Source: Sphingobium sp. CECT 9361
GTDB lineage: Bacteria; Pseudomonadota; Alphaproteobacteria; Sphingomonadales; Sphingomonadaceae
DNA length: 64,000 nt
Reading direction: 5' to 3'
NCBI RefSeq assembly: GCF_918741285.1
Contig: NZ_CAKKNC010000001.1
Location: forward strand, 868,001 to 932,000
Shown: in pieces, positions 61,868 to 64,000 of the stretch
Layout of the letters: every line of letters starts with the position of its first letter
How positions within the stretch are numbered: the stretch's first letter is position 1
Translations under genes and position numbers: made by a program
The notes under the pieces: model-generated
Seen by the model: the letters and a program-made list of their open reading frames with translations, nothing else
What the model was told of the DNA's origin: nothing
Database searches by the model: none

Positions 61868-62560
61868 ATGTCTATGTCTTCCAATAGTTTTGCCGTCGTC
61901 CTGCTGTCGGGCGGTCTCGATTCGATGGTCGCAGGAGCGCTGGCGCGAGAGGCCGGTCATCGCCTGTTCGCGCTGACCATCGATTATAATCAGCGGCATC
62001 GCGTGGAGTTGCAGGCGGCCACGCGCGTTGCCAAGGCGCTGAATGTCATGTCGCATATCACGCTGCCGCTCGATCTGTCGGCGTTCGGCGGATCGGCGCT
62101 GACGGCCGATATTGCCGTGCCGAAGGGTGGGGTGGGGGACGATATCCCGGTCACCTATGTTCCGGCGCGCAACACTATTTTCCTGTCGCTGACCCTGGGC
62201 TTTGCCGAAGTCACCGGGTCGAACGACATCTACATCGGCGTCAATGCGCTGGACTATTCGGGTTACCCCGATTGCCGCCCGGAATTTATCGCAGCGTTTC
62301 AGGCGATGGCTGCGCTGGCGACGAAGGCGGGGGTCGAAGGACGCCCGGTGACCATCAACGCCCCGCTCCAGCACATGACAAAGGCCGATATCGTGCGCGA
62401 AGCGCATCGCCTGGGTATCGACGCTGGCATGAGCTGGTCCTGCTACGATCCCACGCCGGAAGGACTGCACTGCGGCCTGTGCGACAGTTGCCGCCTGCGG
62501 TCCAAGGGCTTCGAGGAAGCCGGTTTGCCGGACCCCACCCGCTACGCGGTAAAGCCTTAA
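61868..62560 (+). CDS. queC: 7-cyano-7-deazaguanine synthase
   Basis: Makes preQ0 from 7-carboxy-7-deazaguanine, ATP and ammonia for queuosine in tRNA, 230 residues. The PP-loop is VLLSGGLDSMVAG, YVPARNTIFLSLTLGFAE follows, and the C-terminal zinc cysteines are CGLCDSCRLR plus CYDPT. Start 61868 (or ATG 61874). queE follows by 4 bases, so the two form an operon. Confidence 0.96.
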   Translation: MSMSSNSFAVVLLSGGLDSMVAGALAREAGHRLFALTIDYNQRHRVELQAATRVAKALNVMSHITLPLDLSAFGGSALTADIAVPKGGVGDDIPVTYVPARNTIFLSLTLGFAEVTGSNDIYIGVNALDYSGYPDCRPEFIAAFQAMAALATKAGVEGRPVTINAPLQHMTKADIVREAHRLGIDAGMSWSCYDPTPEGLHCGLCDSCRLRSKGFEEAGLPDPTRYAVKP

Positions 62561-62564
62561 GTCG

Positions 62565-63197
62565 ATGAGCTACGCCGTAAAGGAAATGTTCCTTACGTTG
62601 CAGGGGGAAGGGATGCAGGCGGGGCGACGCGCCGTCTTCCTGCGCTTTGCCGGGTGCAATTTATGGTCGGGCCGCGAAGTGGATCGCGCGTCCGCTATCT
62701 GCCGCTTTTGCGATACGGACTTCGTCGGCACCGATGGGGCAGGGGGCGGCAAGTTTGCCGATGCCGACGCCATCGTCGCAGCGGTCAGCGGCTTCTGGGG
62801 GCCGGGTGAAGCGGGCCGCTACATCGTCCTGACCGGGGGTGAACCCATGTTGCAGGTGGACGACAGCCTCGTCGATGCGTTGCACGTGGCCGGATTTGAA
62901 ATCGCGATTGAAACCAACGGCACCTTGCCCGTGCATCCCGGCATCGACTGGGTCTGCGTCAGCCCGAAGGCGGGCAGCGAGGTCGTGCAAACGTCCGGCA
63001 ATGAATTGAAGCTGATCTGGCCGCAGGCTGGCAGCGATTATGAAACCATGGAAGGCTGGACCTTCGACCACTGGCTGATCCAGCCGCTCGACGACCCGGA
63101 CGCCGTGCGCAATGTCGAGGCCGCCATCGCCTTCGTCATGGAGCGGCCGCAATGGCGGCTCTCGCTCCAGACGCATAAGGCATTGGGATTGCGCTGA
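62565..63197 (+). CDS. queE: 7-carboxy-7-deazaguanine synthase (CX14CX2C type)
   Basis: Radical-SAM enzyme making the deazaguanine ring from 6-carboxytetrahydropterin, 210 residues. The cluster cysteines are Cys31, Cys46 and Cys49, spaced C-X14-C-X2-C rather than CX3CX2C, a variant known from characterised QueE. FLTLQGEG and YIVLTGGEPMLQVD are intact. Confidence 0.95.
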   Translation: MSYAVKEMFLTLQGEGMQAGRRAVFLRFAGCNLWSGREVDRASAICRFCDTDFVGTDGAGGGKFADADAIVAAVSGFWGPGEAGRYIVLTGGEPMLQVDDSLVDALHVAGFEIAIETNGTLPVHPGIDWVCVSPKAGSEVVQTSGNELKLIWPQAGSDYETMEGWTFDHWLIQPLDDPDAVRNVEAAIAFVMERPQWRLSLQTHKALGLR

Positions 63198-63203
63198 ATT
63201 AAT

Positions 63204-63225
63204 ATCCCCGGCAAGCGCCGGGGAT
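63204..63225. terminator. Intergenic hairpin between queE and the convergent gene
   Basis: A 9-bp stem, ATCCCCGGC (63204-63212) with GCCGGGGAT (63217-63225), tetraloop AAGC. No T-run; it lies between two convergent stops. Confidence 0.55.
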
Positions 63226-63233
63226 GGCCTTCG

Positions 63234-63926
63234 TTACCGTCCGGTCCGCTTCTTGTTGGCTTCGGTTTCCCAGCGCACCTTGCAACTGTTCATCAGCTTG
63301 CCCTTTTTCCAGCACGCATCTTCCAGCGGCGGGATGGCGGCCGCGTAGTCATAGCCGGGCGACCCGAAATAGCGGTCGCCCGTCAGCGTCAGGGACTTTT
63401 TCAGCTCTCCCATCCGCTTGCGCGCCACTTCGAAAAGCTTGCCGCGGTCGGTGAAAATCGCATCGCGCCCGATCGATCCCGACGTCTGACAGAAATTGCG
63501 CTGCGCCTGCACCGTCGAATAGCCCGAATAGATGCGCGTACCATATTGGTCGAGCGCCGATTGACCCGGCTTGCCCTTGCCCACGGTCCGCTGAAAATAT
63601 TTGCCCAGCATGTCGAACGACTGCTGCAATTCCTTGCTGTGATGCGCGATCATCGCATTGTAATTGGATACCGTCAGCAGCGTCGGTTCGAAATCGCACT
63701 GCAAGGCTGCGACGTTCAATGCCGCGCGCAGGTTCCATACCAGGCCGGCGTTCAGTTCTTCCGGCGTGGCACCGGGCATATTGATGCCCAGGCTGGGTTC
63801 CGCGCCTGTCACCGGCGGGCTGGAAAGATCGGGCGGCGACCAGAAAAACTGCGCCTGTGCAGGCTGCGCGGCCAGTGCCGCCGCCAAAGTTACGGCCAAC
63901 AGGGCAGGACGGACGGAGGGGCGCAT
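63234..63926 (-). CDS. Secreted protein of unknown function
   Basis: A 230-residue protein with a signal peptide (ALLAVTLAAALAAQPAQA-QFF), so exported. The mature part has four cysteines and helical stretches (LVWNLRAALNVAALQCDFEPTLL, YNAMIAHHSKELQQSFDMLGKYF, LFEVARKRMGELKKSLTL). No known family is recognised; it looks like a conserved alphaproteobacterial secreted protein. ATG 63926 is preferred over GTG 63929 just upstream. It is convergent with queE. Confidence 0.8.
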   Translation of the reverse strand: MRPSVRPALLAVTLAAALAAQPAQAQFFWSPPDLSSPPVTGAEPSLGINMPGATPEELNAGLVWNLRAALNVAALQCDFEPTLLTVSNYNAMIAHHSKELQQSFDMLGKYFQRTVGKGKPGQSALDQYGTRIYSGYSTVQAQRNFCQTSGSIGRDAIFTDRGKLFEVARKRMGELKKSLTLTGDRYFGSPGYDYAAAIPPLEDACWKKGKLMNSCKVRWETEANKKRTGR

Positions 63927-63929
63927 CAC

Positions 63930-64000
63930 TCTTCGCTATTCCTTTGATTTCACGACTTTGCGGTTTCCTAGCGCAACCGAATCCGCCTGTCAGTCAGACT
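63930..64000. other. Window end, upstream of the last gene
   Basis: About 70 bases with no gene visible; they presumably hold the promoter of the secreted protein gene on the minus strand. Confidence 0.4.

Overview
The window is a GC-rich alphaproteobacterial chromosome segment, most likely from a sphingomonad (order Sphingomonadales). This is inferred from an UrcA-family exported protein, a TorF-type porin, dispersed palindromic repeats (GTCATCCCGGG..., GTTCGTCCCGAGCG..., CCCCTCCCTGAAAGGG...), and a flagellar system with sigma54, sigma28 and an FlbD/FleQ-like activator. No ribosomal RNA, tRNA, CRISPR array, insertion sequence or prophage was recognised.

Layout. 1-1600: N-terminal part of a large beta-helix/RTX repeat protein running off the left edge. 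1764-3840: the glnB-glnA nitrogen module with a sigma54-type promoter. 4263-9650: housekeeping genes (STAS-like protein, map, CinA/MoaB-domain protein, UrcA protein, TauE/SafE transporter, hmgA). 9928-16082: two OmpR-family two-component systems around a TorF porin and an EF-hand protein. 16079-32977: flagellar block I on both strands (motB-motA; flgB to flgL; a second MotA/MotB-like pair; flgA; flgM; an flgN-like gene; a lytic transglycosylase; flhA; fliA). 32986-36511: opgG-opgH for periplasmic glucans. 36832-54397: flagellar block II (fliC; flbD-like; fliE to flhB; an unknown gene; fliD; fliS). 54398-57643: a phosphoribosyltransferase and an IorAB-type molybdenum hydroxylase. 57782-63926: argD-argF, hslO, a secreted unknown, queC-queE and another secreted unknown.

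The flagellar genes form a nearly complete regulon whose promoter classes can be read from sequence. Near-perfect sigma54 -24/-12 elements (TGGCAC-N5-TTGC) precede flgB, flgA and the transglycosylase-flhA-fliA operon. Sigma28-like elements (TAAA-N15-GCCG) precede fliC, fliD, an unknown 160-codon gene and probably motA. The FlbD-like activator gene has a CtrA-like box upstream. The inferred order is CtrA, then FlbD/sigma54 (rod, hook, export, fliA), then FliA/FlgM (filament, cap, stator, unknown late gene). No che, flhF, flhG, flaF or flbT genes are in the window.

Unusual points: FliM has no N-terminal CheY-binding segment; FlgH has no lipobox cysteine; FlgJ has only the rod-binding domain, with a separate transglycosylase gene elsewhere in the cluster; FlgE and FliC are short; the activator has no receiver domain and carries GSFTGA instead of GAFTGA. 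Genomic repeats appear to supply translation signals for fliP and hslO. argD has a promoter followed at once by an intrinsic-terminator-like hairpin lying inside a tiny ORF.
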